DNA from: JAHHLP01 sp041609895
GTDB taxonomy: Bacteria; Bacteroidota; Rhodothermia; Rhodothermales; JABDKH01
Direction: 5' to 3'
Length of the DNA stretch: 38,137 nt
NCBI GenBank assembly: GCA_041609895.1
Contig: JBFIPX010000010.1
Location: 1 to 38,137 of the forward strand
The notes beneath the pieces are model-generated. The model made no database searches, was not told the DNA's origin, and saw only the letters and a list, made by a program, of their open reading frames with translations. Within the stretch, counting starts at the first letter, position 1, and every line of letters begins with the position of its first letter. Below, piece by piece: positions 1 to 8,523 of the stretch. A program made the translations under genes and the position numbers.

Positions 1-342
1 TACGTCTAGAAGCTCCTGCAGCACGATGCTCTGCCCAAATTTGACGTCTTGCTTGCGCTCCTGCTCAACCCTGCGCCTGAAGTTCTGAAACTCGGCTGCC
101 TGCCGGAGAAGCCGATCGCGCAGCGTACGAAGGTCCTCCTCTGTCGACAGCTGCTCATCAGCGGCGGCGTTAGAGGAAGCTTCGCTCACATCGGTCCCTT
201 GGACGCTACCGCTTTGAGCGGCCGGTTTTGCAGACCTGTCCGCGCCAGCCTCAGAGGGCCCATCCATCGCCTGGTCGTAAGTGTCTGGACGGCTCTCGGG
301 CACGCCATTTACACCTTCGTCTTTGTAGTTCTTATCCGTCAC
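1..342 (-). CDS. grpE: GrpE nucleotide exchange factor for DnaK (5' part only)
   Basis: GrpE releases ADP from the chaperone DnaK so that it can bind fresh ATP in the cytoplasm. The window holds the first 114 codons; the rest lies beyond the left edge. Translation from a GTG at 342 gives an acidic, poorly conserved N-terminal arm of about 65 residues. The start of the long GrpE coiled coil follows, with the family hallmark RLLRQAAEFQNFRRRVEQER at about residues 77-96. An AAGG just before the GTG could be a ribosome site but is very close, so a downstream start cannot be excluded. It lies 48 bp after hrcA in the same direction, the usual hrcA-grpE(-dnaK/dnaJ) heat-shock order. The C-terminal beta domain that contacts DnaK is not visible. 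Confidence 0.93.
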   Translation of the reverse strand, partial: MTDKNYKDEGVNGVPESRPDTYDQAMDGPSEAGADRSAKPAAQSGSVQGTDVSEASSNAAADEQLSTEEDLRTLRDRLLRQAAEFQNFRRRVEQERKQDVKFGQSIVLQELLDV

Positions 343-390
343 GCCTTCCCGGCCTGGTTTATTCCTGGTTAACAAGTGACTTTTTCAGAA

Positions 391-1485
391 TTACTGAGGC
401 GACTCTTCCTGCTCAGTCGACAGCAGTGCAGCGATTCCCTCGACGAGTCCAACGACTCGGGCGTAGTCCATCCGCTTGGGGCCCAGCACGCCGACCGTCC
501 CTTCGGTGGTACCCAGTACGTACTTCGCCGTAACAAGAGAATAATCGGAGACGTCTTCCAGATTTCCGATATCGGAACCGATTCGAATCTCAGCGACGCC
601 GACATCTGATAGCCCATCTTCATCGTCCTTCTCAATCAGTCGCACCACCGTCTCGCGGTCTTCAATAAGATCCATGAAACTTCGGAGCTCCGGGAGCTCG
701 CTGAACTCAGGCTGTGCGAGGACATTTCGTGTGTCCCCGTATTGAAGACGGGCCGCATTGGCCGCCTCGCTGAACAGCGTACCGCGTTCCTTCAAGACGA
801 GCTGAACGATTCCCGTCACTTCGTCATCAAGGTCTTTGACACGATCAGCGCATGTCTTGCGGATCTCCTCCAAGGTCAGTCCAGCAAGGCGCTCATTGAG
901 CATCGCTACGATGATGTCAAGCTCGTGGCGAGGCACGTCGCTCTCGATCTGCAGGACAATCGTACGAATCAATCCTCCTCTTACGCTGATGACGAACATC
1001 GCTCGCGACGAAGACAACGGCACGACCTCCAGTCTATCGAGTATTCCAGCCGACAGACGCGGGCTCAATACCAGCCCCAGCAAGTTGGACAGGCGACCCA
1101 GCATCTTAGAGCTCTCTTTCAGCAGCTTTTCCGTGTCGCCCATCAGAGACTCAAGCTCCTTCTTGATAGCCGTCTTTTCGGTTTTCGAGAGCTCCGGCGA
1201 TTCCATCAGTTCGTCAACGAAAGTGCGATATCCCAGCTCAGTCGGCACGCGTCCAGCCGATGTATACGGATGATCCAGATAGCCCAACTCTTCCAGATCG
1301 CTCATCGTATTTCTCACGGATGCCGGACTCAAACCGATCGGGAAGTTCTTCGATACAAAACGCGATCCTACGGGACCCGCGGTATCGATAAAACTCTGCA
1401 CGACAAGCCGTAGGATCCGGCGCTCCCGGTCCGTAAGGGGGCCGGAAGCCCCTTTCGATCCTGTATTCTGCTGTGGCGTAGTCAT
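391..1485 (-). CDS. hrcA: Heat-inducible transcription repressor HrcA
   Basis: HrcA represses class I heat-shock genes and is refolded by GroEL. The protein has an N-terminal winged helix (LTDRERRILRLVVQSFID, then PASVRNTMSDLEELGYLDHP), followed by the family's YTSAGRVPTELGYRTFVDELM segment and the dimerisation/GAF-like remainder to the C-terminus. I place the start at the ATG at 1485 (364 aa), because a GGAG lies 6 nt upstream and HrcA proteins normally begin shortly before the winged helix. An in-frame ATG at 1548 would add 21 unconserved residues. grpE follows after 48 bp, so the two are probably co-transcribed. No canonical CIRCE operator is visible upstream, which is odd for an HrcA-controlled operon. 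Confidence 0.95.
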   Translation of the reverse strand: MTTPQQNTGSKGASGPLTDRERRILRLVVQSFIDTAGPVGSRFVSKNFPIGLSPASVRNTMSDLEELGYLDHPYTSAGRVPTELGYRTFVDELMESPELSKTEKTAIKKELESLMGDTEKLLKESSKMLGRLSNLLGLVLSPRLSAGILDRLEVVPLSSSRAMFVISVRGGLIRTIVLQIESDVPRHELDIIVAMLNERLAGLTLEEIRKTCADRVKDLDDEVTGIVQLVLKERGTLFSEAANAARLQYGDTRNVLAQPEFSELPELRSFMDLIEDRETVVRLIEKDDEDGLSDVGVAEIRIGSDIGNLEDVSDYSLVTAKYVLGTTEGTVGVLGPKRMDYARVVGLVEGIAALLSTEQEESPQ

Positions 1486-1587
1486 GGGGGTCTCCGCTGC
1501 AAAAGCCTTGCCGCCATCGATTACCGGTAATTCAGTCAGATCGGTCATGCCAGGTATCGCTAATAATCAACCCACCATGAGCCAGAA

Positions 1588-1611
1588 TCGACATCAAAAT
1601 GACAATCTGAC
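1588..1611 (-). promoter_or_regulatory. Possible regulatory motif upstream of hrcA
   Basis: On the minus strand this stretch reads GTCAGATTGTCATTTTGATG. It has two GTCA half-sites and an imperfect TGTCA-TTT-TGAtg inverted repeat, 100-125 bp upstream of the chosen hrcA start. There is no TTAGCACTC-N9-GAGTGCTAA CIRCE element in 1549-1775. Calling this the heat-shock control site is inference from its position only. Confidence 0.2.
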
Positions 1612-1700
1612 GGCCTTCCAGTGCGACTCGTCGTACCCTTAGTTCCGCCCGAGGGTTTCACCACCTGCAACGGCGCGAACACAGCGGTAACCCAATTACT

Positions 1701-1750
1701 TAAATATTAAAGGCGCCGCCCCCGCATTTTGCTTTGCCGGGACGGCGCCT
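1701..1750 (-). terminator. Rho-independent terminator after the Arg/His-rich protein gene
   Basis: An 8-bp perfect GC-rich stem (AGGCGCCG at 1743-1750 on the minus strand pairs with CGGCGCCT at 1711-1718) is followed on the minus strand by TTTAATATTT (1701-1710). It sits 26 bp past the stop of the gene at 1776-3344 and separates it from hrcA. Confidence 0.82.
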
Positions 1751-1775
1751 GCATGTGACAAAGTCGGCCGCTGAC

Positions 1776-3344
1776 CTAGTCGAGTCGGTCGACGAAGGTG
1801 CTTCGTTCCATCCGAATCTCAGCGCCCTGCGGCGTTCGGTAGCTGATATCAAAGTTCCGACTTAGCTCGTAGTCGTCATCTTGGTCGTATTCGCGATCCC
1901 GATAGTTCCGATACCATCCGGCGCCATCACCGTGGTAGCGGTCGCCATCGAGGTACGGTCGCCCGTAATCCCAGAGCCTTTCGTCATCGGGAAGAAGCGA
2001 GATCGGTACGAACCCACCGAAGTCGTACGGGTCAAAAAGACGACTGTGTTTCTTCATCTTAACTCGGCCACGCCGCAGATCTACCCGGCCGACGCGATAT
2101 CCATGCCGCGAATCGTACGCGTTGTACAGGTAGTCGTCGTAGTATCGCGTGGCGATCAGTTCGAAGCCCGAACGAGCGTCCCCAATGATAAAGACGTTTC
2201 GGTCGAATTCGATCCGTCCGTCTGCATAGACGGTGGCCCGCATTTTTCGAAGCTGTCCCGGTATGCGGTCGATCGTGCTCAGATACTGGTCGTTCTGGTA
2301 AAGTTCGATCGCATCAACCTCGATCTCTATTTCGGCATACTGATCACTGGCGTGCAATACACGATGCCGGTAATAGGTCCGCACATCAACCCGACTCGAT
2401 CGGCGGTGTCCTCCCCAGCCCGCGTCGACATACACCACCTGACGGTAGCGGTACCGCGGTCTCCAATGCCTGTGAAAACGCCTCTTCCACGGCCAAGTGA
2501 TACCGATGTGCAGATGTGAGCCAATGTGAATATGAGCATTGACGTAATGATGGTGACCTGCTGGATGGTACACGTTGCACCACGCGTACTTGGCCCAATG
2601 CCGTCGATTGTGACGATATGGCTTGTAGTGCTTCTGATGTCGATAATGATTCGCGAACCTGTTTTTTCGGTGGGTGTCGACCGGCCCGGTGCGATGACCG
2701 TCCGGGTTGCGACGATACCTGTCAGGCTTTCGATCACCTATGTAGATCGAACGACTGCCGCCCGACACGCGATCGTTCGTCCGGCCTCCGCGCACATTGG
2801 AACGACGCTCGTTGCGATCGTCGATGCGACCGTCGCCTCCACGCTGCTTGCGGGTCGCCCCCCGCTCTTTGCCGGCACGCGTGTCCTCCGACCCGGAGCG
2901 ATCGTTCCTCCTGACGACACGCGCCTTCTGCCTGGAACCGCGGCCCTCAACATTCTCGCTGCTTCGCCGGTTGGCAGCCACCGCACCGTCTCCGCGTCGG
3001 CCATTTGTCCTCTGCACGGCCTTGGTTTGACTTCTCGCCTTCCCTCGTTGGGCGGCGCTTTTCTGACTTCCCGCTTGCCGGCGCTGCACCGTCTTATTCT
3101 GGCCACGAGTCTTTTCTCGCTGCACCGCCTTGCTCTGGCTTCGTGAGTTCTTTCGGATTGCGGCCTTCTTGTTCGCGCCGTCTGCTTTGCCTGAACTGCG
3201 CCGCTCGACACGTGACGATCTATCGGACCTACCCGTTTCGGCACGCCCCCTCTGTGCCATCACCTCGTTGACGGCAGACGCACCGACGAGCATTACCGTT
3301 GCCAATAACAGCCCGTGCGCCGCTGTTCTCTTAATCCGTTTCAT
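1776..3344 (-). CDS. Exported Arg/Lys- and His-rich repetitive protein, function unknown
   Basis: I do not recognise a family. The ATG at 3344 is chosen because AAGGTG lies 6 nt upstream; an upstream GTG at 3353 is part of that ribosome site. This gives 522 residues. The protein starts with a signal peptide (MKRIKRTAAHGLLLATVMLV, cleavage probably after VMAQ). About 185 strongly basic low-complexity residues follow. They include four tandem 12-residue units of consensus RSQxKAVQRxxx at about residues 68-115. Residues about 217-293 form a His/Arg/Tyr/Trp-rich stretch with HHHY and HIHIGSHLHIG. The C-terminal 190 residues are more ordinary and acidic (EIEIEVDAIELYQNDQ; RIEFDRNVFIIGD) and could be a small beta domain. 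The cationic part could bind nucleic acid or polyanions and the histidines could bind metal; both are inference. It is monocistronic with its own terminator. Confidence 0.8.
   Translation of the reverse strand: MKRIKRTAAHGLLLATVMLVGASAVNEVMAQRGRAETGRSDRSSRVERRSSGKADGANKKAAIRKNSRSQSKAVQREKTRGQNKTVQRRQAGSQKSAAQRGKARSQTKAVQRTNGRRGDGAVAANRRSSENVEGRGSRQKARVVRRNDRSGSEDTRAGKERGATRKQRGGDGRIDDRNERRSNVRGGRTNDRVSGGSRSIYIGDRKPDRYRRNPDGHRTGPVDTHRKNRFANHYRHQKHYKPYRHNRRHWAKYAWCNVYHPAGHHHYVNAHIHIGSHLHIGITWPWKRRFHRHWRPRYRYRQVVYVDAGWGGHRRSSRVDVRTYYRHRVLHASDQYAEIEIEVDAIELYQNDQYLSTIDRIPGQLRKMRATVYADGRIEFDRNVFIIGDARSGFELIATRYYDDYLYNAYDSRHGYRVGRVDLRRGRVKMKKHSRLFDPYDFGGFVPISLLPDDERLWDYGRPYLDGDRYHGDGAGWYRNYRDREYDQDDDYELSRNFDISYRTPQGAEIRMERSTFVDRLD
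3000..3143 (-). repeat. Four tandem 36-bp coding repeats
   Basis: Within the exported basic protein, four consecutive 12-residue units read RSQSKAVQREKT, RGQNKTVQRRQA, GSQKSAAQRGKA and RSQTKAVQRTNG. The spacing is exactly 36 bp each, with Gln-Arg at positions 8-9 of every unit. The units have diverged in sequence, so this is an old expansion rather than a recent slippage product. Confidence 0.75.
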
Positions 3345-3448
3345 AGCGCACACCTTGTTTTTGATTCGTGTTTACAGGGGGACGTCCGACGTCCTCAGGT
3401 GAATCACTAGAAAAGATGTGCCAAGATTATGTGAAGCAGTTTTAGGGG

Positions 3449-3467
3449 CCTGAAGGTCGATTTCAGG
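3449..3467. promoter_or_regulatory. Short inverted repeat in the leader upstream of the Arg/His-rich gene
   Basis: A perfect 6-bp inverted repeat (CCTGAA / TTCAGG) with a 7-nt loop lies about 105 bp upstream of the start at 3344. It has no adjacent T-tract, so it is not an obvious terminator for the gene ending at 3614. It could be an operator or chance. The rest of 3345-3613 shows no convincing gene. Confidence 0.2.
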
Positions 3468-3613
3468 CTCTGAAGCCAGCTTTCCGAGCCTTTCAAGGGT
3501 CTAAATCGTCCAAAAAAATAGACGGCGCAAGGCGGGAGGCTTCGCAAACGAGCCTATAGACTGGTTAGACCCCGTGGTCGTGATCTCAGGTAGCGACGGG
3601 CGTGCGGATACTG

Positions 3614-4072
3614 CTATCGCGCGACACCCCAGACCATCACTCCGCCGGCATGTCCTGTGATCAAGACGAGGATGGCGGCTGCGGACACCAATGCAAAGAC
3701 GATCAGGCGGACCACCATGGGATCCGCAGGTGCACCTCGCCTTCTGCCCATCCACACAACAATTCCCACCGCAGCGGTCGCAACAAGAGAAGCGATCAAC
3801 GTGACAAGCCCCAGCGTCTCATGAAACTCGCCGATCTCCTCTACGATGGGGTTACCCTCAGCGGCCTCTTCCATGGCTTCGCCCGTCAAGTAGGCGAAAG
3901 CGGCTCCCAGTGCGCCCATCACGGAAACGACACAAAGTGAATTGCGCCAGAAACCAGTACCCCTCATGAGCCACACCGCGCCGACGACAGCCGCACCCAC
4001 GAGAAGACCTATCGGGAAGTGCACGACGATCGGGTGGAGAACCGGTATTTCGTACTGTAGAACCTGGTCCAA
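3614..4072 (-). CDS. DUF2231-type small integral membrane protein
   Basis: This is a 152-residue protein with about four hydrophobic segments. It opens with VLHPIVVHFPIGLLVG, the hallmark of the DUF2231 family of predicted membrane proteins, and ends with LITGHAGGVMVWG. The two conserved His positions (HPIVVHF, with GHAGG near the end) suggest heme or metal binding, as has been proposed for relatives; its role here is unknown. A TAG lies three codons upstream of the TTG at 4072, in the same frame. TTG is therefore the only sensible start that keeps the conserved N-terminus, and no Shine-Dalgarno sequence precedes it. It is divergent from sppA with 146 bp between the starts, and appears to be a single-gene unit. 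Confidence 0.75.
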   Translation of the reverse strand: MDQVLQYEIPVLHPIVVHFPIGLLVGAAVVGAVWLMRGTGFWRNSLCVVSVMGALGAAFAYLTGEAMEEAAEGNPIVEEIGEFHETLGLVTLIASLVATAAVGIVVWMGRRRGAPADPMVVRLIVFALVSAAAILVLITGHAGGVMVWGVAR

Positions 4073-4218
4073 AGGAGGCTACTTGTTGAAGGTTGCGCTG
4101 AGACTGAGACACCGTACGGTCGCTGGCGTAACTTATTCCGTACTCTTTCGTCGGTCAACCGAACGGTAGGCCAGTCATCTGAAATGCTCTGAACTTTCCC
4201 GCAAGAGCCGATACACAC

Positions 4219-6021
4219 ATGAAGTTTTTTTCGACCCTAATAGCCAGCACGCTCGGCGCTCTCATCGCGATCGGGATCGTCTTCCTGTTTCTGTTCATGT
4301 TCATCATCGGTATTGCGGCATCCTCCGACAATGTGCCGAGGGTGAAGGAGGGCGCGGTACTTGTCGCCGAGATTTCAGGATCCGTCCCCGAGCAGGTTTC
4401 CGGCGATCCTCTTGCTCAGCTCCTGGCCGACGAGCCGGCGGTGGACCTGCGTGCCATGAAACGGGCGATCGAAAAAGCGGCCGCCGACTCCCGCATCTCG
4501 GGGTTGTGGCTCAAGATGGGAAGCTCGAGCATCCCGTGGTCAACGATGTATGAGATTCGTTCCTCCGTCTCGAAGTTCAAGGACAGCGGCAAGCCGGTCT
4601 TCGCGTCAAGTGAGGATTACATCGACACAGAGTCGGAGTATTACCTGATGAGCGCCGCCGACAGTATCTACGCGGTAGCCGACGGCATCTTCGAGTTCAA
4701 CGGTTTCGCCATAGTCGCGTCCTTCTACAGAGGGTTGTTGGACAAGCTGGAGATAGAGCCTAATGTCATTCGTGCGGGGTCCTACAAGTCCGCAGGCGAG
4801 TCCTATATGCGGCGGGACTTCTCCGCCGAAAACGAAGAGCAACTGCAGGCAATTCTCGAGGCCCAGGAGACGGTCTTCTTTGATGCGATCGCTGAGGCAC
4901 GCGGGTTGTCGCACGAAGACCTGAAGGCGCTCGCCACCACCGACGCGATTCTGACCGTGGACGACGCTCTTGAGGCGGGGCTTGTGACGGCGCTCATTCA
5001 TACCGACGAGGTAGTGGAGCGGTGGAAGGATGCTCTTGGACTCGAGCGCGAATCCAAACTGAATACCATCAGCCTGAAGCGATACGCGCGCGTACCCGCT
5101 TCGGCCGCCGGCCTTCCGACCGGCAAGGAGGGTGACGTGGCCATTGTGTATGCAGTAGGCACGATCATCAACGGCGACAGCCAGGATGACTCTCCGTTCG
5201 CATCGGGTTTTCTAGGCTCGCAATCGTTTGCCAAGTCAATACGAGAGGCGCGAGAATCCGAAAGCGTGAAGGCCGTGGTCCTCCGCATCAACTCACCCGG
5301 CGGATTTGCCCCCGCCGCCGACGCGATGCTTCGCGAGATAACCCTCACGGCCGCCGAAAAGCCGGTTGTTGTCTCAATGGGCGACGTGGCCGCGTCAGGG
5401 GGATACTGGATTGCGATGGCCGCTGACACCGTCATAGCCACGCCGCTCACGATCACTGGTTCTATCGGTGTCTTCAGCCTGTTCCTGGACACCGGCGATT
5501 TCTTCGCCGAAAAGCTTGGTATCACCTTCGACAACGTATCGACAAGTCCCTATGCGGACATGTTTTCGGGCGTGCGACCGCTTGCTCCACAAGAGGAAGC
5601 CCTGGTTCAGGAATTGACCGACAAGACGTACGAGAAATTTCTCCACCTTGTCAGCGAAGGCAGGGGGCTTTCTGATGAAGAGGTCCGAAGACTCGCCGAA
5701 GGGCGTGTGTGGCTCGGGTCGGACGCGCTGTCGAATAACCTGGTAGATGTTACCGGCGACCTTGACACGGCAATTGAAATCGCTGCCGACATGGCGGGCC
5801 TCGACCCCCAGACCTATCGCGTGCGAACGCTTCCCCGTCCGAAGACTTTTCTGCAGCGAATGACCGGATCCCTCGAGGCTCGAGCCATTCAGGCATGGAC
5901 TGACTTGGTCCTCAGCGACGCGGAAAGAGCCCTGCTCAAACAAGCACGCGCCTTGAAGCAGGCCGTCGTCGACCACGCCACTGTGCAGGCTCGCCTCCCG
6001 TTTGATCTCGAGATCCGTTAG
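4219..6021 (+). CDS. sppA: Signal peptide peptidase SppA, 67K type
   Basis: This membrane-anchored serine protease degrades leftover signal peptides after secretion. At 600 residues it has the long, duplicated form found in E. coli: an N-terminal membrane anchor (residues about 5-34), then two tandem ClpP/crotonase-like S49 domains. The Ser-Lys dyad is split across them. The lysine general base is Lys190 in AGSYKSAGES of the first domain. The nucleophile is Ser393 in GDVAASGGYW of the second, preceded by RINSPGG (357-362). Both residues are intact, so the enzyme should be active. It is the only plus-strand gene of its neighbourhood and converges on gpmI with 3 bp between the stop codons. Confidence 0.96.
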   Translation: MKFFSTLIASTLGALIAIGIVFLFLFMFIIGIAASSDNVPRVKEGAVLVAEISGSVPEQVSGDPLAQLLADEPAVDLRAMKRAIEKAAADSRISGLWLKMGSSSIPWSTMYEIRSSVSKFKDSGKPVFASSEDYIDTESEYYLMSAADSIYAVADGIFEFNGFAIVASFYRGLLDKLEIEPNVIRAGSYKSAGESYMRRDFSAENEEQLQAILEAQETVFFDAIAEARGLSHEDLKALATTDAILTVDDALEAGLVTALIHTDEVVERWKDALGLERESKLNTISLKRYARVPASAAGLPTGKEGDVAIVYAVGTIINGDSQDDSPFASGFLGSQSFAKSIREARESESVKAVVLRINSPGGFAPAADAMLREITLTAAEKPVVVSMGDVAASGGYWIAMAADTVIATPLTITGSIGVFSLFLDTGDFFAEKLGITFDNVSTSPYADMFSGVRPLAPQEEALVQELTDKTYEKFLHLVSEGRGLSDEEVRRLAEGRVWLGSDALSNNLVDVTGDLDTAIEIAADMAGLDPQTYRVRTLPRPKTFLQRMTGSLEARAIQAWTDLVLSDAERALLKQARALKQAVVDHATVQARLPFDLEIR

Positions 6022-6024
6022 TAG

Positions 6025-7548
6025 CTATACAAGCGGTTGGCCCGTCATCTCGTCCGGCTGCTCGATTGCAAGGATCCGCAGAATCGTTGGAGCGATGTCG
6101 CCGAGCTTGCCGTGCCGAATCGGCCCATCAAAGCCCTCCCATATAATCAGGTGAGGAACGAGGGCAGTCGTGTGCGCGGTATGAGGAGAACCATCGGGGT
6201 TGCGCATCTTGTCAGCGTTGCCATGGTCCGCGATGATCTCGACCGAGTAGCCGTTGGCAATGGCTGAATCGACGACCACCTTGGTGGCAGCATCAACGGC
6301 TTCAACAGCCGCCACCGCCGCCTCGAAGACCCCCGTATGCCCCACCATGTCCGGGTTGGCAAAGTTGAGTACAACGAGACTATAATCCTCGGCTGCCAAT
6401 GCAGCAGCAACACGATCAGCTAACTCGGGAGCGCTCATCTCCGGTTGAAGATCGTACGTCGCAACTTTTGGTGAGGGAACGAGAATACGTTCCTCACCCT
6501 CGAACTCTGTCTCTCGTCCGCCGCTGAAGAAGTACGTTACATGTGGATACTTCTCGGTTTCAGCGGCTCGTAACTGTCGCAGCCCAGCAGAAGCGATCAC
6601 TTCACCCAAGGTCTTCTCCAAATTGACCTTTGGAAACGCTACAGGCAGATCAAAGTCTTCCTCGTAGGGCGTAAAGGTCACAAAGTGAAGGTCGAGATCG
6701 CTCACCTCGAACTTCTCAAAGTCATGCTCTGTCAGTGCCCGCGTGATCTGACGAGCCCTGTCGGCTCGGAAATTGAAAAAGACGACGGAGTCTCCCTTTG
6801 AAATCCTCGTGTCGACGTCGGCCGCAATCCGAACGGGCTTGATGAACTCGTCGGTTACGTTGTCGTCGTAGCTTTCCTGCAAGGCCGTGACAGGGTCATC
6901 GAACTCGGCACCCTCCCCATCCACAAGCAGCCGGTAGGCAAGCTCAGTGCGTTGCCATCGATTGTCCCTGTCCATGGCGTAGTATCTGCCGACGATGCTG
7001 GCAAGCACACCCACGTCCTTCTCCCCCGCCCGATCGAGGAATTGCCGCGCATAGTCGATGCCTCCCTTCGGATCCGTGTCACGCCCGTCCGTGAAAGCGT
7101 GTACGCAGACTTGCTGCTGCTTCAGTCCATGGCGCGACGCAAGCTCAAGTATCGCGAACAGGTGATCAATATGAGAGTGAACTCCGCCATCGGAAAAGAG
7201 ACCAATCAGGTGAAGCTTGTGGCCGGACGCGACCACACGAGAAACGGCCTCTCCAAGCGCCTCATTGTCAAAGAAAGACCCCTCCTCAATGGCACGATCG
7301 ATTCGTGTGATGTCCTGATACACGACCCGGCCGGCCCCCAGATTCATGTGGCCGACTTCGGAATTACCCATCTGTCCTTCCGGAAGACCGACCGCCAATC
7401 CCGACGCGTCGAGAGTTGAGTGAGGGTGCGTTTTAAAAAGGCGATCGAGGAAGGGTTTCCGTGCCGCCTCGATTGCGCTCACCGAAGGGTCCTCAGCGAT
7501 CCCATACCCGTCCAGGATGATTAGGATGTGCTTGTTATTCGGTTTCAT
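6025..7548 (-). CDS. gpmI: 2,3-bisphosphoglycerate-independent phosphoglycerate mutase
   Basis: It interconverts 3- and 2-phosphoglycerate in glycolysis/gluconeogenesis without a bisphosphoglycerate cofactor, using Mn(II) and a phosphoserine intermediate. The 507-residue length is typical. The alkaline-phosphatase-like metal site starts with LIILDGYGIA (Asp13). The phosphorylated serine is Ser63 in GQMGNSEVGHMNLGAGR. DGRDTDPKGG and EIIADHGNADKM supply other metal and substrate residues. It starts at ATG 7548, 16 bp after the stop of nth, so the two are probably co-transcribed. Only a distant GGGAGG, inside the end of nth, could serve as ribosome site. Confidence 0.97.
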   Translation of the reverse strand: MKPNNKHILIILDGYGIAEDPSVSAIEAARKPFLDRLFKTHPHSTLDASGLAVGLPEGQMGNSEVGHMNLGAGRVVYQDITRIDRAIEEGSFFDNEALGEAVSRVVASGHKLHLIGLFSDGGVHSHIDHLFAILELASRHGLKQQQVCVHAFTDGRDTDPKGGIDYARQFLDRAGEKDVGVLASIVGRYYAMDRDNRWQRTELAYRLLVDGEGAEFDDPVTALQESYDDNVTDEFIKPVRIAADVDTRISKGDSVVFFNFRADRARQITRALTEHDFEKFEVSDLDLHFVTFTPYEEDFDLPVAFPKVNLEKTLGEVIASAGLRQLRAAETEKYPHVTYFFSGGRETEFEGEERILVPSPKVATYDLQPEMSAPELADRVAAALAAEDYSLVVLNFANPDMVGHTGVFEAAVAAVEAVDAATKVVVDSAIANGYSVEIIADHGNADKMRNPDGSPHTAHTTALVPHLIIWEGFDGPIRHGKLGDIAPTILRILAIEQPDEMTGQPLV

Positions 7549-7564
7549 AGGTATTGGTATATCG

Positions 7565-8410
7565 TTACCTCCCGACGCGATAGTCGGGTATCTGCTTGGT
7601 GGAGCGACCGTTGTTCGTCTCGAACACGTTCATAGAGCCGCACCGGGGACAGGCAATCTGCTGTATCCCGTACCGGTCCGTCTGATAGGCCGGGTCGTCA
7701 AAATAGTGTTCGCGTGTCGCGCAAAAGTATTTTCCTGTTCGCTTCGAAAGCCCCTTGATCGGATCCGGCAGACGCTGCAACCGATCGTAGTACTTGCATG
7801 CCGGCGGCACAGGACACGCGTCGCACCGCGGACTACGCGCCGTGCATGTATAACGCCCGTGCAAGATCAGCAGATGATGCCCTTCCGACCAATCTTCCTC
7901 CGGGAGCACCTTCTTCAACTGACGCTCCACGTGTAGCGGGGTACGCGCATCTTTCGCAAGCCCGATTCGATTGGCGACTCTGAAGATGTGCGTGTCGACG
8001 GGCAGCGCATCGATGTCGAACGCGACGGAGGCAACGACCTGAGCGGTCTTGCGCCCGACGCCAGGGAGCGTCATCAACTCCTCGAGTGTCTCGGGTATTT
8101 GTCCGTCGTAATCTTCCACGACTCGCCGGGCCATCCCCGCGAGATGACGCGACTTGCTATTCGGATAGGTGACCGACTTGATGAAAGGATAGATTTCATC
8201 CGGGGCAGCGTCGGCCAACGAGTGGATGTCCGAGAACTGCTCGAATAAGGCCGGCGTGACCCGGTTTACGCGTTCATCCGTGCACTGTGCGGAAAGGATG
8301 ACAGCTACGATCAGTTGATACGGATCCACGTACTCGAGCTCGGTCTCCGGGCGAGGTATCGCCTCCCGAAGGGCACCGATAACCGTCTCAGCTCTTTGGC
8401 GGCGGGTCAC
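7565..8410 (-). CDS. nth: Endonuclease III with a C-terminal Cys-containing extension
   Basis: This is a DNA N-glycosylase/AP lyase that removes oxidised pyrimidines in base-excision repair. The helix-hairpin-helix LPGVGRKTA (115-123) contains catalytic Lys121, and VDTH supplies the catalytic Asp139. The 4Fe-4S ligands Cys189, 196, 199 and 205 show the standard C-x6-C-x2-C-x5-C spacing. Family members usually end near here (about 210-220 residues). This protein continues to 281 with a tail containing C230-x4-H235 and C254-x2-C257 (ACPRCGSMNVFE), which looks like a small zinc ribbon. The start is GTG 8410, with AAGGA 5 nt upstream. gpmI follows in the same direction. Confidence 0.95.
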   Translation of the reverse strand: MTRRQRAETVIGALREAIPRPETELEYVDPYQLIVAVILSAQCTDERVNRVTPALFEQFSDIHSLADAAPDEIYPFIKSVTYPNSKSRHLAGMARRVVEDYDGQIPETLEELMTLPGVGRKTAQVVASVAFDIDALPVDTHIFRVANRIGLAKDARTPLHVERQLKKVLPEEDWSEGHHLLILHGRYTCTARSPRCDACPVPPACKYYDRLQRLPDPIKGLSKRTGKYFCATREHYFDDPAYQTDRYGIQQIACPRCGSMNVFETNNGRSTKQIPDYRVGR

Positions 8411-8523
8411 TTCTATCCTTAGCGCTAGTTCAGGGAAACGAACTCGTCATCATCGGCCCCCTTATCTTGATTTTACCACCGCGACCGTTAGCATCTCCCC
8501 GTATCCGGCAAAGTCTTCTAGAA

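Noticed and set aside
2526..3146. A 206-codon plus-strand open frame opposite the Arg/His-rich gene.
   Set aside because: It is the complement of a repetitive Arg-rich coding region, which leaves the antisense frame open. The product has no domain, and the opposite strand has a signal peptide, ribosome site and terminator.
4071..4172. A perfect plus-strand AAAGGAGG followed by a TTG-started open frame of about 27 codons.
   Set aside because: It is very short, has no recognisable product, and overlaps the start of the DUF2231 gene on the other strand; the purine run is the complement of that gene's leader.
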